NCBI RefSeq assembly: GCF_003206155.1
Contig: NZ_PZJV01000005.1
Coordinates: forward strand, 46,570-110,569
Source: Salinicola halophilus
GTDB lineage: Bacteria; Pseudomonadota; Gammaproteobacteria; Pseudomonadales; Halomonadaceae
DNA length: 64,000 nt
Reading direction: 5' to 3'
In this document: piece by piece, positions 26,123-36,736 of the stretch
How positions within the stretch are numbered: position 1 is the stretch's first letter
Layout of the letters: each line of letters opens with the position of its first letter
Program-made: the position numbers and the translations under genes
Notes under the pieces: generated by a model
Database searches by the model: none
Told to the model about the DNA's origin: nothing
The model's input: only the letters and a program-made list of their open reading frames with translations

Positions 26123-26145
26123 AAAAAGCCCCGCCGAGGCGGGGC
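26123..26145 (-). terminator. intrinsic terminator of ssb
   Basis: On the minus strand GCCCCGCC-tc-GGCGGGGC is an 8-bp stem directly followed by TTTTT. It separates ssb from the pga operon. Confidence 0.9.
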
Positions 26146-26173
26146 CAACCGTTCGACATCGACCACGTTCGGT

Positions 26174-26767
26174 TCAGAACGGGATTTCGTCGTCGAAATC
26201 GTCGAAGCTGCCCGGGTTGGGCGCGCCGTAGTTCGGGTTCTGCTGATTGGGCTGCTGTGCCGGCGGGTGCTGGGGCGGGCGCTGAGCGTTACCGTTGCCA
26301 CCTCCCTGCGGGGGCTGCTGCGGCTGACCGCCGTAGTTGCCCTGCGGCGCCCCGCCGTATTGACCCTGGCTCTGGGACTGGGACTGGGACTGGGACTGGG
26401 ACTGCTGATAATCGCCGCCACCCTGGCCGCTGCGAGAATCGAGCATCTGCATATCGTTGCCCACGATCTCCGTGGAGTAGCGATCCTGACCGTCCTGGCC
26501 CTGCCATTTGCGGGTCTGCAGACGCCCCTCGATGTAGAGACGCGAGCCTTTCTTGACGTACTGCTGAGCGATCTCGGCGAGCTTGTTGAACAGCACGACG
26601 CTGTGCCATTCGGTACGCTCCTGGCGCTGTCCGCTCTGGCGGTCGGTCCAGGTATCGGTGGTCGCGATGCGCAGGTTGCACACCGGATTGCCCGACGGCA
26701 GGAAGCGGACTTCCGGATCCTGTCCCAGATTGCCGATCAGGATGACTTTGTTCACACCTCGGGCCAT
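26174..26767 (-). CDS. ssb: single-stranded DNA-binding protein
   Basis: 197 residues. The OB-fold DNA-binding domain occupies about 1-112 ([46 protein letters not shown]). It is followed by a Gln/Gly/Pro-rich disordered linker and the acidic partner-binding tip [11 protein letters not shown] coats single-stranded DNA in replication, recombination and repair and recruits partners through the tip. The linker includes a run of alternating Gln-Ser encoded by a hexanucleotide repeat. GAGGAAAACG precedes the ATG. It lies 34 bp after the YajR-type gene, as in Pseudomonas, with uvrA divergent. Confidence 0.97.
   Translation of the reverse strand: MARGVNKVILIGNLGQDPEVRFLPSGNPVCNLRIATTDTWTDRQSGQRQERTEWHSVVLFNKLAEIAQQYVKKGSRLYIEGRLQTRKWQGQDGQDRYSTEIVGNDMQMLDSRSGQGGGDYQQSQSQSQSQSQSQGQYGGAPQGNYGGQPQQPPQGGGNGNAQRPPQHPPAQQPNQQNPNYGAPNPGSFDDFDDEIPF
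26372..26404 (-). repeat. hexanucleotide tandem repeat in the ssb linker
   Basis: Five exact copies of CTGGGA plus a partial CTG on the plus strand, encoding (Gln-Ser)n on the minus strand. A related unit, CTGGCT, precedes the array. Slippage would change the linker in steps of two residues without a frameshift. Confidence 0.9.
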
Positions 26768-26801
26768 CGTTTTCTCCTCGCTTTCCTGCGTTGCGACGCG
26801 C

Positions 26802-28184
26802 TCACGCGTCGTTTCGTTGCCATTGACTGCCTGCGATTCGTGTCAGCGCCTCGGCGTCCAGACGCTGACGGTCGACCTTGAGATAGGCGACGCGTTCGTC
26901 GGGGACGACCATGACATCCTCGACCCCCGCTACCGCGGCGAAACGTTCGAGTAGTGTATCGAGCCTGTCCATCGATTGCTCGTCGAGCGCGATGATCTCG
27001 CTGGAGAGATGGCGCGGCGCCGGCATGCGCCAGATCACCGCCAGCCACAGCGCACCGACCAGCGCGGCGCCGAAAAACACGCTCTCGATCCCGTAACCCT
27101 GCGACAGGGCCCCACCGAGCGTCCCGCCGAGAAACGCGCCGAAGAATTGGCTGGTGGAGTAAATGCCCATCGCCGTGCCCTTGGCGCCGGCCGGGGCGAG
27201 CTTGCTGATCATCGAGGGCAGCGTCGCCTCGAGCAGATTGAAGACGACGAAGAAGCCCCAGAGCAGGGCTATCAGCGAGACGCGATCGTCGCCCCACTCG
27301 CCGAAGCCGAGCAGAATCAGCGTCATCGCGGCGACGGCGCCGAAGAAGACTGGCTTCATCTTGCGGTACTTCTCGGCCACGATCACCAGCGGGATCATGC
27401 CGATGAAGGCGAGTGCCATCACCGGCAGGTAGACCCAGCCGTGATGGGCCGGTGCGAAGCCCAGCGCCTCGAGCTTGAACGGCAGCGCCGTGAAGCAGGC
27501 GGTGAGGATCAGGTGCAGCGCGAAGATGGAGAAGTCGAGCCGCAGCAGATTGCCCTGCGTCAGCGTGGCGCGCAGCTGCGCCCGGTCGAGGCCGACGTCG
27601 CGGTGACGCAGCCTGCGCGGCGCGCTCGGCACCAGCTTCCACAGCACCAAGAGCGCGCCGGCGGAGAGCGCGGCGGTGAACCAGAACACACCGGCAAGCC
27701 CGCCGACATCCGCGACCAGCGGGCCGACGACCATGGCGATGGCGAAGGCGACACCGATCGACAGGCCGATGGTCGCCATCGCTGCGGTCCGGATCTCTTC
27801 GCGGGTCTGATCCGCCAGTAGTGCCATGATGGCACCGGCGACGGCACCGCTACCCTGCAGGCAGCGACCGATGATGATGCCGGTGATGGTCGTGGCGTTG
27901 GCGGCGATGATGCTGCCGAGGATGAACAGTAAAAGCCCGCCGGCGATCACCGCCTTGCGGCCGAGTCGGTCGGAGAGCAGACCGAAGGGGATCTGCAGGA
28001 TGGCCTGGGTCAGGCCATAGATGCCGAGGGCCAGACCGACGAGAAAGGGGGTGGCGCCGTCGAGATGGTCGGCGTAGAGCGCAAGGACGGGGAGGACCAT
28101 GAACAGTCCGAGCATGCGAGAGGCATACAGACTGGCCAGGCCCACGATGGCGCGCCGTTCGGTAACGAGAAAGCGAGACGTCAT
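26802..28184 (-). CDS. MFS transporter, YajR type with C-terminal YAM domain
   Basis: 460 residues from the ATG at 28184; an in-frame GTG 12 nt upstream is the alternative. Twelve membrane helices are apparent. The MFS signature [13 protein letters not shown] lies between helices 2 and 3, and [18 protein letters not shown] matches the start of E. coli YajR (454 residues). After helix 12 a soluble region (about 390-455, [21 protein letters not shown]) fits the small ferredoxin-like YAM domain of YajR. It is a drug/metabolite proton antiporter by family; the substrate is unknown. Gene order MFS-ssb divergent from uvrA is conserved in Pseudomonas. Confidence 0.88.
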   Translation of the reverse strand: MTSRFLVTERRAIVGLASLYASRMLGLFMVLPVLALYADHLDGATPFLVGLALGIYGLTQAILQIPFGLLSDRLGRKAVIAGGLLLFILGSIIAANATTITGIIIGRCLQGSGAVAGAIMALLADQTREEIRTAAMATIGLSIGVAFAIAMVVGPLVADVGGLAGVFWFTAALSAGALLVLWKLVPSAPRRLRHRDVGLDRAQLRATLTQGNLLRLDFSIFALHLILTACFTALPFKLEALGFAPAHHGWVYLPVMALAFIGMIPLVIVAEKYRKMKPVFFGAVAAMTLILLGFGEWGDDRVSLIALLWGFFVVFNLLEATLPSMISKLAPAGAKGTAMGIYSTSQFFGAFLGGTLGGALSQGYGIESVFFGAALVGALWLAVIWRMPAPRHLSSEIIALDEQSMDRLDTLLERFAAVAGVEDVMVVPDERVAYLKVDRQRLDAEALTRIAGSQWQRNDA

Positions 28185-28247
28185 GGTGGAGATCACGGCT
28201 GTTGGGGGAGAACTCGGCGAACACCGAGGATGAATGGGGAACCGGGC

Positions 28248-28276
28248 ATTTTACGCCCCGCCCCGATGGAGTGAAA
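28248..28276 (-). promoter_or_regulatory. candidate promoter of the MFS-ssb unit
   Basis: On the minus strand: TTTCAC (28271-28276), a 17-nt spacer, TAAAAT (28248-28253), about 65 nt before the transporter start. Confidence 0.5.
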
Positions 28277-28438
28277 GCGAGTCGGGCCGTGACTTCCGGC
28301 CCCCTGCAGTACCTCCCCTGTCGCTGCGCCCGACGGCGCAAGCGTCGACTGCATTCGACGAACGTCACGGTGCAGCGGGGCCCGCGGCGGCTCGAGACGC
28401 AGGAAGACGCAAGACGAACGACGAAAAGTGCCAGCTTT

Positions 28439-28468
28439 TTGCGGCAAATTTGACCAGCCACCTATAAT
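28439..28468 (+). promoter_or_regulatory. uvrA promoter
   Basis: TTGCGG (28439-28444), an 18-nt spacer and a perfect TATAAT (28463-28468) lie about 32 nt before the uvrA ATG. Confidence 0.65.
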
Positions 28469-28499
28469 GGTCGATTCCCCGTCGCATCACGAGGTAGTT

Positions 28500-31385
28500 A
28501 TGGACAGCATTCTGGTACGGGGCGCACGTACCCACAACCTGAAGAACATCGATGTCGAACTGCCACGTGACAAGCTGATTGTGGTGACCGGCCTGTCCGG
28601 TTCCGGCAAGTCGTCGCTGGCATTCGATACGCTCTACGCCGAAGGACAGCGCCGCTACGTCGAGTCGCTCTCCACTTACGCCCGACAGTTCCTGTCGATG
28701 ATGGAAAAGCCCGACGTCGATCATATCGAAGGGCTGTCGCCGGCGATCTCCATCGAGCAGAAATCGACGTCGCACAATCCGCGCTCCACCGTCGGCACGA
28801 TCACCGAGATCTACGACTATCTGCGCCTGCTCTTCGCCCGCGCGGGCACCCCGTGCTGCCCGGACCACGACGAGGAGCTCGAAGCGCAGACGGTCTCGCA
28901 GATGGTCGATCAGGTGCTCGAGTTGCCGGAAGGTAGCCGACTAATGCTGCTCGCGCCGGTCGTCAACGGTCGCAAGGGCGAACACCTGCAGCTGCTCAGC
29001 GAACTGCGCGCGCAAGGGTTCGTGCGCGCCGTCATCGACGGTGAAACCGTCGAGCTCGATGACGTGCCGACGCTGGACAAGAAGCGCAAGCACGACATCA
29101 GCGTGGTGGTCGACCGCATCAAGGTCCGCTCTGACCTGCAGCAGCGCCTCGCCGAATCCTTCGAAACCGCGCTGAATCTGGCCGACGGCACAGCGATCAT
29201 CCACTTCATGGACGGCGAGCAGGAGAACCTGGCGTTCTCCTCACGCTTTGCCTGCCCCATCTGCGGCTACTCGCTGCCCGAGCTCGAGCCGCGGCTGTTC
29301 TCGTTCAACAATCCGGCCGGCGCCTGCCCCACCTGCGACGGCCTCGGCGTACGCCAGTACTTCGATCCGGATAAGCTGATCAGCCACCCGGAACTCTCCA
29401 TCGCCGAGGGGGCGATCAAGGGCTGGGACCGGCGCAGTATCTACTACTTCAGCCAGCTCCAGGCGGTCGCCGAGCACTACCGCTTCACACTCGATACGCC
29501 CTGGAACGAACTGGCGCGCCACGAGCGCGATGTCCTGCTCAACGGCAGCGGCAAGGATGAGGTGGCGTTCAGCTACGTCAATGACCGCGGTCGCAAAGTG
29601 ACGCGCGAGCATTCGTTCGAAGGGGTGCTGCCCAACCTGGAGCGGCGCTATCGTGAAACCGAGTCGTCAATGGTTCGCGACGATCTGGCGAAGTATCTGG
29701 CGGTCCGTCCCTGCCCCACCTGCAACGGCAGTCGCCTCAAGCGCGAAGCGCGCCACGTCTTCGTTGACGGCAACAACATGCCGGCACTGACGCAGATGCC
29801 GGTGGGCGAAGCGTGGAACTACTTTGCCGAGCTCACTCTCGCCGGGCGCAAGGGCGAGATCGCGGCCAAGATCGTTCACGAGATCCATGCCCGCCTGGAA
29901 TTCCTGGTCAACGTCGGGCTCGACTATCTGACCCTCGAGCGTAGCGCAGACACGCTCTCCGGCGGCGAAGCCCAGCGCATCCGTCTGGCGAGCCAGATCG
30001 GCGCCGGGCTGGTCGGCGTGATGTACATCCTCGACGAGCCCTCCATCGGACTGCACCAGCGGGACAACGACCGCCTGCTGGCCACGCTCACCCGACTGCG
30101 CGATCTGGGCAACACGGTGATCGTAGTCGAGCACGACGAGGACGCGATTCGCGCGGCGGACCACGTACTCGACATCGGCCCCGGTGCGGGCGTGCACGGC
30201 GGCCAGGTGATCGCTCAGGGCACGCCCGAGGAGATCGAGGCGACGCCCGACTCCCTGACGGGACAGTATCTCGCGGGCACACGTCGCATCGAGGTGCCGC
30301 CGCACCGCATACCGGTCAACCCGGACAAGCAGCTCCGTCTGAAGGGCGCCAGCGGCAACAATCTCCACAGCGTGGATCTCACGCTGCCGCTAGGACTCTT
30401 CGTCTGCGTGACCGGCGTCTCCGGTTCGGGCAAGTCGACGCTGATCAACTCGACGCTGATGCCGATCGCCGCGCGCGAGCTCAACCGAGCGACCACGCTG
30501 ACGGCGGCGCCCTACCGCTCGATCGAGGGGCTGGATCAGCTCGACAAGATCATCGACATCGATCAGAGCCCCATCGGGCGCACACCGCGCTCGAATCCGG
30601 CAACCTATACCGGCATCTTCACGCCGATCCGCGAACTCTTCTCCGGCACCCAGGAGGCTCGTGCTCGCGGCTACAAGCCGGGGCGCTTCAGCTTCAACGT
30701 CAAGGGCGGGCGTTGCGAAGCGTGCCAGGGCGAGGGGATGATCAAGGTGGAGATGCACTTTTTGCCGGACATCTACGTGCCGTGTGACGTCTGTAAGGGC
30801 AAGCGCTACAACCGCGAAACGCTGGAGATTCACTACAAGGGCAAGAGCATCCACGACGTGCTCGAGATGACCATCGAAGAAGCTCTCGAGTTCTTCAGTC
30901 CGGTGCCAGCGATCGCGCGTCGTCTTCAGACGCTCATGGATGTGGGACTGTCATACGTCCGCCTGGGGCAGAGCGCGACCACCCTCTCCGGCGGCGAGGC
31001 GCAGCGCGTCAAGCTCGCCCGGGAGCTGGCCAAGCGCGATACCGGACAGACGCTCTACATTCTGGACGAGCCGACGACCGGCCTGCACTTCGAGGATATC
31101 CGGCAACTGCTCGGCGTGCTGCATCGCCTGCGCGATCACGGCAATACGGTCGTCGTGATCGAGCACAATCTGGATGTGATCAAGACGGCGGACTGGCTGA
31201 TCGACCTTGGCCCCGAAGGCGGGTCCGGCGGCGGCCGCATCATTGCCGAAGGCACGCCCGAGCAGGTGGCGGACATCGAGCAGTCTCATACCGGACAATT
31301 CCTGGCCCCCATGTTGCCGAAACCGACAAAGTCGACGTCTCGCAAGCGTCAGAAAGCACCGGAAAAGAAGGCCAAGCGCGCCTGA
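28500..31385 (+). CDS. uvrA: excinuclease ABC subunit A
   Basis: 961 residues (E. coli UvrA has 940) from the ATG after GAGGTAG. UvrA scans DNA for bulky lesions and loads UvrB in nucleotide excision repair. It has two ABC ATPase modules. Walker A is GLSGSGKSS near residue 31 and GVSGSGKST in the second half; the signature LSGGEAQR appears twice. Zinc modules are visible as CPIC...CPTC and CEAC...[16 protein letters not shown] and [12 protein letters not shown] are the Walker B regions. Divergent from the MFS-ssb pair. Confidence 0.98.
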   Translation: MDSILVRGARTHNLKNIDVELPRDKLIVVTGLSGSGKSSLAFDTLYAEGQRRYVESLSTYARQFLSMMEKPDVDHIEGLSPAISIEQKSTSHNPRSTVGTITEIYDYLRLLFARAGTPCCPDHDEELEAQTVSQMVDQVLELPEGSRLMLLAPVVNGRKGEHLQLLSELRAQGFVRAVIDGETVELDDVPTLDKKRKHDISVVVDRIKVRSDLQQRLAESFETALNLADGTAIIHFMDGEQENLAFSSRFACPICGYSLPELEPRLFSFNNPAGACPTCDGLGVRQYFDPDKLISHPELSIAEGAIKGWDRRSIYYFSQLQAVAEHYRFTLDTPWNELARHERDVLLNGSGKDEVAFSYVNDRGRKVTREHSFEGVLPNLERRYRETESSMVRDDLAKYLAVRPCPTCNGSRLKREARHVFVDGNNMPALTQMPVGEAWNYFAELTLAGRKGEIAAKIVHEIHARLEFLVNVGLDYLTLERSADTLSGGEAQRIRLASQIGAGLVGVMYILDEPSIGLHQRDNDRLLATLTRLRDLGNTVIVVEHDEDAIRAADHVLDIGPGAGVHGGQVIAQGTPEEIEATPDSLTGQYLAGTRRIEVPPHRIPVNPDKQLRLKGASGNNLHSVDLTLPLGLFVCVTGVSGSGKSTLINSTLMPIAARELNRATTLTAAPYRSIEGLDQLDKIIDIDQSPIGRTPRSNPATYTGIFTPIRELFSGTQEARARGYKPGRFSFNVKGGRCEACQGEGMIKVEMHFLPDIYVPCDVCKGKRYNRETLEIHYKGKSIHDVLEMTIEEALEFFSPVPAIARRLQTLMDVGLSYVRLGQSATTLSGGEAQRVKLARELAKRDTGQTLYILDEPTTGLHFEDIRQLLGVLHRLRDHGNTVVVIEHNLDVIKTADWLIDLGPEGGSGGGRIIAEGTPEQVADIEQSHTGQFLAPMLPKPTKSTSRKRQKAPEKKAKRA

Positions 31386-31481
31386 CGGCAGCATCGGGCT
31401 CGCGGCACGTCGTAAAACGGCGTGCTGCGCTGCTGCAAGCGCCAGCAGCCCGCGGTCGCGTAGCGGCCGTCCAGACACAAG

Positions 31482-31517
31482 AAAGCCGGCTGCCCGAGAA
31501 TTCGGACAGCCGGCTTT
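31482..31517. terminator. bidirectional terminator between uvrA and rplQ
   Basis: AAAGCCGGCTG-N14-CAGCCGGCTTT is an 11-bp perfect stem with TTTTT on the plus side and TTTCTTG on the minus side. It ends both uvrA and the ribosomal alpha operon. A second hairpin, GCACGTCG-N5-CGGCGTGC, lies just after uvrA at 31405-31425. Confidence 0.9.
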
Positions 31518-31539
31518 TTCGTTAAAGCGCGGTTGGGAC

Positions 31540-31926
31540 TTATTCGTCGCCGACGGCTTCTTCAACGACAGGACGATCGACCAGCTCGACGTAGGCCATC
31601 GGTGCGTTGTCGCCAGTACGGTAGCCGCACTTGAGCACGCGGACGTAGCCGCCCGGGCGATTAACGTAACGCGGACCAAGCTCGTTGAAGAGCTTGCCGA
31701 CGGCTTCCTTGGAGCGGGTGCGGCTGAACGCCAGACGGCGATTCGCCACGCTATCCTGCTTGGCCAGAGTGATCAGCGGCTCGATATGACGACGCAGCTC
31801 TTTGGCCTTGGGCAGGGTAGTCTTGATCACTTCATGCTCGACCAGCGAAGTGCACATGTTCTTGAACATGGCATGCCGGTGCGAGCTGGTCCGATTCAGA
31901 TGACGACCACTCTTACGATGACGCAT
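31540..31926 (-). CDS. rplQ: 50S ribosomal protein L17
   Basis: 128 residues. The opening [20 protein letters not shown] and [14 protein letters not shown] identify L17, which sits near the peptide exit tunnel of the large subunit. Last gene of the alpha operon, 70 bp after rpoA, ending at a strong terminator. The C-terminal tail is acidic ([10 protein letters not shown]), in keeping with a halophile-type proteome. Confidence 0.97.
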   Translation of the reverse strand: MRHRKSGRHLNRTSSHRHAMFKNMCTSLVEHEVIKTTLPKAKELRRHIEPLITLAKQDSVANRRLAFSRTRSKEAVGKLFNELGPRYVNRPGGYVRVLKCGYRTGDNAPMAYVELVDRPVVEEAVGDE

Positions 31927-31996
31927 GATTGCTATTCCTTACCAAACTGGTGATTCGAGTCGGCGCACCGTGTGAGGCGACTCGGGGCTCTCGCCC

Positions 31997-32995
31997 TCAG
32001 GCGGAAGCCTTATCGTCTTTGAGACTCGCCGGCGGCCAGTTCTCGAGACGCATGCCGAGTGAAAGACCGCGCGAAGCCAATACGTCCTTGATCTCGTTCA
32101 AGGACTTCTTGCCTAGGTTCGGCGTCTTGAGCAGCTCGACTTCAGTGCGCTGAATCAAATCGCCAATGTAGTAAATGTTTTCGGCCTTCAAGCAGTTGGC
32201 ACTACGTACCGTGAGTTCGAGATCGTCCACGGGACGCAGCAGAGTCGGATCGACGTGATCTTCTTCCTCTTCGACTTCCTGCTCTCTATCGGCCTCGAGA
32301 TCGACGAAGGCGGCCAGCTGCTCCTGAAGAATGGTCGCACTGCGGCGAATCGCTTCTTCGGGGTCCAGGGTGCCATCGGTTTCGAGATCGATGACCAGCT
32401 TGTCCAGGTCGGTGCGCTGTTCGACGCGTGCCGCTTCCACCGCGTAGGAAACGCGGCGTACGGGGCTGAACGTCGCATCCAGCTGCAGGCGACCGATGGC
32501 GCGAGATTCGTCTTCGTCCGAAAGACGAGCATCGGCGGGCTCGTAGCCACGACCGCGAGCGACCTTGAGCTGCATCTTGAGGTCACTGCCGTCGTTGAGG
32601 TGCGCGATGACGTGATCCGGATTGACGATCTCGATGTCGTGATCGACGGCGATATCGCCCGCGGTCATGACACCGGGGCCCTGCTTGTTCAGGGTAAGCG
32701 TCGCCTCGTCGCGGCCGTGCATCTTGATGGCCACGTCCTTGAGATTCAGAAGGATCTCGATGACGTCTTCCTGAACACCTTCGATGGCGCTGTATTCATG
32801 CAGCACGCCGTCGATTTCGGCTTCGACGACGGCACAGCCGGGCATCGAAGAGAGCAGGATGCGACGCAGCGCATTCCCCAGGGTATGGCCGAAGCCACGC
32901 TCGAAGGGCTCCAGCACGATCTTGGCGTGATGTGCGTTGACCTCTTCGACCTTGATGTCGCGGGGACGAAGAAATTCTGTCACTGAACGCTGCAT
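31997..32995 (-). CDS. rpoA: RNA polymerase alpha subunit
   Basis: 332 residues (E. coli has 329). The N-terminal dimerisation and assembly domain ([26 protein letters not shown]) and the C-terminal DNA- and activator-binding domain ([35 protein letters not shown]) are both complete, joined by an acidic linker ([13 protein letters not shown]). Alpha dimerises to nucleate the polymerase and contacts UP elements. Within the alpha operon between rpsD and rplQ. Confidence 0.98.
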   Translation of the reverse strand: MQRSVTEFLRPRDIKVEEVNAHHAKIVLEPFERGFGHTLGNALRRILLSSMPGCAVVEAEIDGVLHEYSAIEGVQEDVIEILLNLKDVAIKMHGRDEATLTLNKQGPGVMTAGDIAVDHDIEIVNPDHVIAHLNDGSDLKMQLKVARGRGYEPADARLSDEDESRAIGRLQLDATFSPVRRVSYAVEAARVEQRTDLDKLVIDLETDGTLDPEEAIRRSATILQEQLAAFVDLEADREQEVEEEEDHVDPTLLRPVDDLELTVRSANCLKAENIYYIGDLIQRTEVELLKTPNLGKKSLNEIKDVLASRGLSLGMRLENWPPASLKDDKASA

Positions 32996-33074
32996 ATGAA
33001 CACCTTCTCAGGCTGCCAAACGAATATCGGTACTCCCGGCCGAGTCGGGCCGCTTGCGCGGCCCGATTCAAGGC

Positions 33075-33695
33075 TTACTTGGAGTACAGCTCGACGATCA
33101 GGTTTTCGTTGATGTCGGCAGACAGGTCACCGCGTTCGGGGACAGCCTTGAAAGTGCCTTCCATCTTCTTCGAATCGACGTCGATCCAGGTCACGTCGCC
33201 ACGGTTGGCAGCGATGGACATTGCCAGCTGGATGCGGGCCTGGTTCTTCGCCTTTTCGCGAACGGTAACGACATCGCCGGGACGCACCTGATAGGACGCC
33301 ACATTGACGGTACGGCCGTTGACCGCGATCGCCTTGTGGCTGACCAGCTGGCGCGATTCGTTACGCGTAGAGCCGAAGCCCATGCGATAGACGACGTTGT
33401 CCAGCCGGGATTCCAGCAGCTGCAACAGGACTTCACCAGTCGCCCCTTTCAGGCGAGCGGCTTCCTTGTAGTAGTTGCGGAACTGGTTTTCGAGCACGCC
33501 GTAGATACGACGTACTTTCTGCTTCTCGCGAAGCTGCAAGCCGTAGTCGGAAAGACGCTGACGGCGCTGGCCGTGCACACCCGGGATCTGCTCGGATTTG
33601 CACTTCTTCTCGAAGGGAGTTACACCGCTCTTGAGAAAGAGATCGGTGCCCTCGCGACGAGACAACTTACATTTGGGACCAAGATAGCGTGCCAT
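33075..33695 (-). CDS. rpsD: 30S ribosomal protein S4
   Basis: 206 residues, same length as E. coli S4. [24 protein letters not shown] is split by a basic start region, and the S4 RNA-binding domain lies near 95-160 ([18 protein letters not shown]). S4 nucleates 16S rRNA folding and in E. coli represses the alpha operon through a pseudoknot at rpsM; whether that holds here cannot be seen. Confidence 0.98.
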   Translation of the reverse strand: MARYLGPKCKLSRREGTDLFLKSGVTPFEKKCKSEQIPGVHGQRRQRLSDYGLQLREKQKVRRIYGVLENQFRNYYKEAARLKGATGEVLLQLLESRLDNVVYRMGFGSTRNESRQLVSHKAIAVNGRTVNVASYQVRPGDVVTVREKAKNQARIQLAMSIAANRGDVTWIDVDSKKMEGTFKAVPERGDLSADINENLIVELYSK

Positions 33696-33707
33696 GAGTC
33701 TGTCTCC

Positions 33708-34094
33708 TTAGACGCGGCGTTTCTTCGGCGGACGGCATCCGTTGTGCGGGATCGGCGTCGCGTCAGTAATGCTCTGTACACGGAAGCCGGCGGCGTTCAG
33801 TGCGCGCACGGCAGACTCACGGCCGGGACCGGGGCCCTTGACCAGTACGTCGACGTTTTTCACACCATACTCGGCTGCAGCGGTCGCTGCACGTTCACTC
33901 GCTACTTGAGCTGCGAACGGGGTGCTCTTGCGAGAACCACGAAAACCCGAACCACCGGCAGTCGCCCAAGAGAGAGCGTTGCCCTGGCGGTCTGTGATCG
34001 TCACGATCGTATTGTTAAAAGAGGCATGGATATGCGCAACCGCATCCACAACCTGCTTTTTAACCTTTTTTCGGTTACTGCGCGGGTTAGCCAT
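33708..34094 (-). CDS. rpsK: 30S ribosomal protein S11
   Basis: 128 residues. [19 protein letters not shown] and the C-terminal [15 protein letters not shown] are diagnostic of S11, which lines the mRNA exit region of the 30S platform. Twelve bases separate it from rpsD in the alpha operon. Confidence 0.98.
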   Translation of the reverse strand: MANPRSNRKKVKKQVVDAVAHIHASFNNTIVTITDRQGNALSWATAGGSGFRGSRKSTPFAAQVASERAATAAAEYGVKNVDVLVKGPGPGRESAVRALNAAGFRVQSITDATPIPHNGCRPPKKRRV

Positions 34095-34130
34095 GTTGAT
34101 GTTTCCTAATATTTAACGCCGGAACGTTAA

Positions 34131-34487
34131 TTACTTACGAATCGGTTTACGCGGGCCCTTACGGGTACGCGCATTGGTCTTGGTACGCTGACCACGCAGC
34201 GGTAGACCACGACGATGGCGCAGACCACGGTAGCAACCCAGATCCATGAGACGCTTGATGTTAAGCGTCGTATCACGGCGAAGGTCGCCTTCTACGGTGT
34301 ACTTGCCCACTTCGGTACGCAGCGTGTCGAGCTCTTCGCCAGACAGTTCCTGTACCTTGGTGGTCGGTGCGATGCCAGCCGCGACGCAGATATTCTGCGC
34401 ACGCGTATGGCCAATCCCGTAGATGTAGGTCAGCGAGATCGCCGCATGCTTATTGTCCGGGATATTGACGCCTGCAATACGGGCCAT
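34131..34487 (-). CDS. rpsM: 30S ribosomal protein S13
   Basis: 118 residues. [26 protein letters not shown] is split by the usual head motif, and the tail [18 protein letters not shown] contacts P-site tRNA and the B1 bridge. First gene of the alpha operon; a promoter is readable 60-85 nt upstream. Confidence 0.98.
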   Translation of the reverse strand: MARIAGVNIPDNKHAAISLTYIYGIGHTRAQNICVAAGIAPTTKVQELSGEELDTLRTEVGKYTVEGDLRRDTTLNIKRLMDLGCYRGLRHRRGLPLRGQRTKTNARTRKGPRKPIRK

Positions 34488-34544
34488 CAGCTTACTCCGA
34501 ATGTTGAGCGGCTTGCTCGTTTAGTCGTCCACAAAGGGCGCAAT

Positions 34545-34577
34545 AGCATACCCCTTGACCTCTCTCGAGGCAAGGGG
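34545..34577 (-). promoter_or_regulatory. alpha operon promoter overlapped by a long hairpin
   Basis: On the minus strand TTGCCT (34568-34573), a 17-nt spacer and TATGCT (34545-34550), followed by a GCGCCC-type discriminator. The interval 34551-34577 is also an imperfect 11-bp stem (CCCCTTG-a-CCTC / GAGG-CAAGGGG with one bulged A), so the -35 and spacer are themselves an inverted repeat. Confidence 0.7.
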
Positions 34578-34630
34578 GATGCCACGGCCCGCTTTCAATA
34601 CAGCTCAGGGTGCTTCCCGAAAAAGGGGAA

Positions 34631-34744
34631 TCAGCCCTGGCGCTGCTTGTGACGCGGTTCCGTGCAGATGACACGGACCGCGCCGTTGCGCCGAATGATC
34701 TTGCAGTTACGGCACATTTTCTTAACAGAAGCTCGAACTTTCAT
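34631..34744 (-). CDS. rpmJ: 50S ribosomal protein L36
   Basis: 37 residues, [20 protein letters not shown] then [17 protein letters not shown]. Cys11, Cys14, Cys27 and His32 form the zinc-ribbon, so this is the zinc-binding paralogue. It is the last gene of the spc operon, 30 bp after secY. No separate strong terminator follows; a weak TTCCC-N7-GGGAA stem overlaps the stop, and the alpha promoter lies 55 nt further on. Confidence 0.95.
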   Translation of the reverse strand: MKVRASVKKMCRNCKIIRRNGAVRVICTEPRHKQRQG

Positions 34745-34774
34745 CGTTCTCTCCAAATGCTCAATGGCGACGGC

Positions 34775-36109
34775 TCAGCGCGTCATGCCGCCGCTACCGT
34801 AGCCTTTCAGGTTCGCCTTCTTCATCACCGACTCATATTGATGAGACATGAGATGCGACTGCACCTGGGCCATGAAGTCCATGATTACCACGACCACGAT
34901 CAATAGCGACGTGCCGCCGAAGTAGAACGGTACCTGCCAGGCCACCATCAAGAACTGCGGCATCAACGATACCAGGGTGATGTAGAGCGCACCGAACAGT
35001 GTCAGACGCGTCATCACCTTGTCGATGTAACGTGACGTCTGCTCACCCGGACGAATTCCCGGCAGGAACGCACCGGACTTCTTGAGGTTGTCTGCCACAT
35101 CTCGCGGGTTGAAGACCAACGCCGTGTAGAAAAAGCAGAAGAACAGAACCGCCGCGGCGAACAGGATGATGTAGAGCGGGGCTCCGGGCGCTAGCTGCTG
35201 TGAGGCAACCTGCAGCCACTCGAGGCCTTCGCCTTGACCGACCCACTGTCCGATCGAACCGGGGAACAAGAGGATACTGGAAGCGAAGATAGGCGGGATC
35301 ACGCCGGCCATGTTCACTTTCAACGGCAGATAGCTGCTCTGCCCGGCATACATCTTGTTGCCCACCTGACGTCGTGGATAGTTCACGGTGATCCGTCGCT
35401 GACCGCGTTCGATGAACACCACGAAAGCGATGGTCGCGATCCCCAGGATCGCCAGCGCCAGAAGCGGCAGCACGTTCCAGGCGCCATCGTTACGCGCAAG
35501 CTCGAAAGCCTGGCCGATCGCGCTCGGAAGCCCGGCCACGATACCCGCGAAGATGATCAGCGAAATACCGTTGCCGATCCCCTTTTCGGTAATTTGCTCG
35601 CCCAGCCACATCAGGAACACGGCACCGGCAACGAAGGTAGCCACCGCCGTGAAGTAGAAGGTGAAGTCGCCGGTATAGGCAACGCCCTGACTGACCAGAC
35701 CAACTGACATGCCGCTTGCCTGAATCAGCGCCAGCAGCACCGTACCGTAGCGGGTGTACTGGTTGATCTTGCGGCGTCCTGCCTCGCCCTCTTTCTTCAA
35801 TGCTTCGAGCTGAGGCGACACCGCGGTCAGAAGCTGCATGATGATCGATGCGGAGATGTACGGCATGATCCCCAGCGCAAAGATACTCATGCGCTCCAGG
35901 GCACCGCCCGAGAACATGTTGAACATGCTCAGGATGGTGCCCTGGTTCTCCCGAAACAGGGCAGCCAGCTGATCAGGATTGATGCCGGGTACGGGGATGT
36001 GCGCGCCGATCCGGTACACCACGATAGCGATGAAGACGAAGCGCAGGCGAGCCCAGAGTTCTCCGAGCCCCCCTCCCGCGTTCGCCGGCATGTTTCCTGA
36101 CTTAGCCAT
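34775..36109 (-). CDS. secY: preprotein translocase subunit SecY
   Basis: 444 residues (E. coli has 443) with ten membrane helices. [18 protein letters not shown] opens the protein and the plug-region helix follows ([22 protein letters not shown]). The cytoplasmic loop [20 protein letters not shown] and the C5 region [20 protein letters not shown] are typical. SecY forms the protein-conducting channel with SecE (encoded at 61623) and SecG. Its ATG directly abuts the rplO stop in the spc operon. Confidence 0.98.
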   Translation of the reverse strand: MAKSGNMPANAGGGLGELWARLRFVFIAIVVYRIGAHIPVPGINPDQLAALFRENQGTILSMFNMFSGGALERMSIFALGIMPYISASIIMQLLTAVSPQLEALKKEGEAGRRKINQYTRYGTVLLALIQASGMSVGLVSQGVAYTGDFTFYFTAVATFVAGAVFLMWLGEQITEKGIGNGISLIIFAGIVAGLPSAIGQAFELARNDGAWNVLPLLALAILGIATIAFVVFIERGQRRITVNYPRRQVGNKMYAGQSSYLPLKVNMAGVIPPIFASSILLFPGSIGQWVGQGEGLEWLQVASQQLAPGAPLYIILFAAAVLFFCFFYTALVFNPRDVADNLKKSGAFLPGIRPGEQTSRYIDKVMTRLTLFGALYITLVSLMPQFLMVAWQVPFYFGGTSLLIVVVVIMDFMAQVQSHLMSHQYESVMKKANLKGYGSGGMTR

Positions 36110-36544
36110 TTATTCCTCGACTTTGCCGCCGGCCGCTTCGATCGCAGCGCGAGCACCTTTGGTGACCTTGAGGCCACGCACGGTCACCGCTTTGCTCAGC
36201 TCACCGGAGAGAATGACCTTGGCGTACTCGGTTGCATTCTTGAGCACGTTGGCCTTTTTCAGGCTTTCGAGATCGGCGACGTCGCCGTCGACCTTGGCAA
36301 GCTCTGCCAGCCGAACTTCTTCGGAGACCATTGCCTTGTGCGACGTAAAACCGAACTTCGGCAAACGACGCTGCAGCGGCATCTGGCCGCCCTCGAAGCC
36401 GGGCTTGACCGAGCCGCCGGAGCGCGACTTCAGACCTTTGTGGCCTCGACCGCCGGTCTTACCCAGACCGGAGCCGATACCACGGCCGACGCGCTTCTCG
36501 GCGTGCTTGGAACCCGGAGCCGGGCTTAGGCTATTGAGTTTCAT
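36110..36544 (-). CDS. rplO: 50S ribosomal protein L15
   Basis: 144 residues, same as E. coli. [21 protein letters not shown] is the glycine/lysine-rich N-terminal extension that threads into 23S rRNA (shown in part). The C-terminal domain reads [20 protein letters not shown]. Spc operon, 3 bp after rpmD. Confidence 0.97.
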   Translation of the reverse strand: MKLNSLSPAPGSKHAEKRVGRGIGSGLGKTGGRGHKGLKSRSGGSVKPGFEGGQMPLQRRLPKFGFTSHKAMVSEEVRLAELAKVDGDVADLESLKKANVLKNATEYAKVILSGELSKAVTVRGLKVTKGARAAIEAAGGKVEE

Positions 36545-36547
36545 GGA

Positions 36548-36730
36548 TTACTCTCCCTCGATTCGAACAAGGTAACGAACCTTGTTGATCATGCCGCGAA
36601 CGGCGGGGGTGTCTTCCAGCTCGATCGAATGCCCGATACGACGCAGACCAAGGCCTTTCATCGTCGCCTTGTGCTTCTGCAGGACACCGATGGTGCTGCG
36701 GGTCTGGGTGATCTTGATCGTCTCTGCCAT
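36548..36730 (-). CDS. rpmD: 50S ribosomal protein L30
   Basis: 60 residues, [20 protein letters not shown], then [21 protein letters not shown]. The short bacterial L30 form. Six bases after rpsE and three before rplO in the spc operon. Confidence 0.97.
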   Translation of the reverse strand: MAETIKITQTRSTIGVLQKHKATMKGLGLRRIGHSIELEDTPAVRGMINKVRYLVRIEGE

Positions 36731-36736
36731 GGTCGC

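Larger units (their letters stand above)
28185..28499. other. 315-bp divergent spacer between the YajR-type gene and uvrA
   Basis: It contains the two promoters listed separately. A search by eye for a canonical LexA box (CTG-N10-CAG) found none. No gene is supported here. Confidence 0.6.

Noticed and set aside
26366..26404. Tandem repeat as a CRISPR or regulatory array
   Set aside because: The unit is 6 bp with no spacers and lies in frame inside ssb; it is a coding microsatellite.
28185..28499. LexA (SOS) box upstream of uvrA
   Set aside because: No CTG-N10-CAG match was found by eye, although uvrA is LexA-controlled in E. coli.
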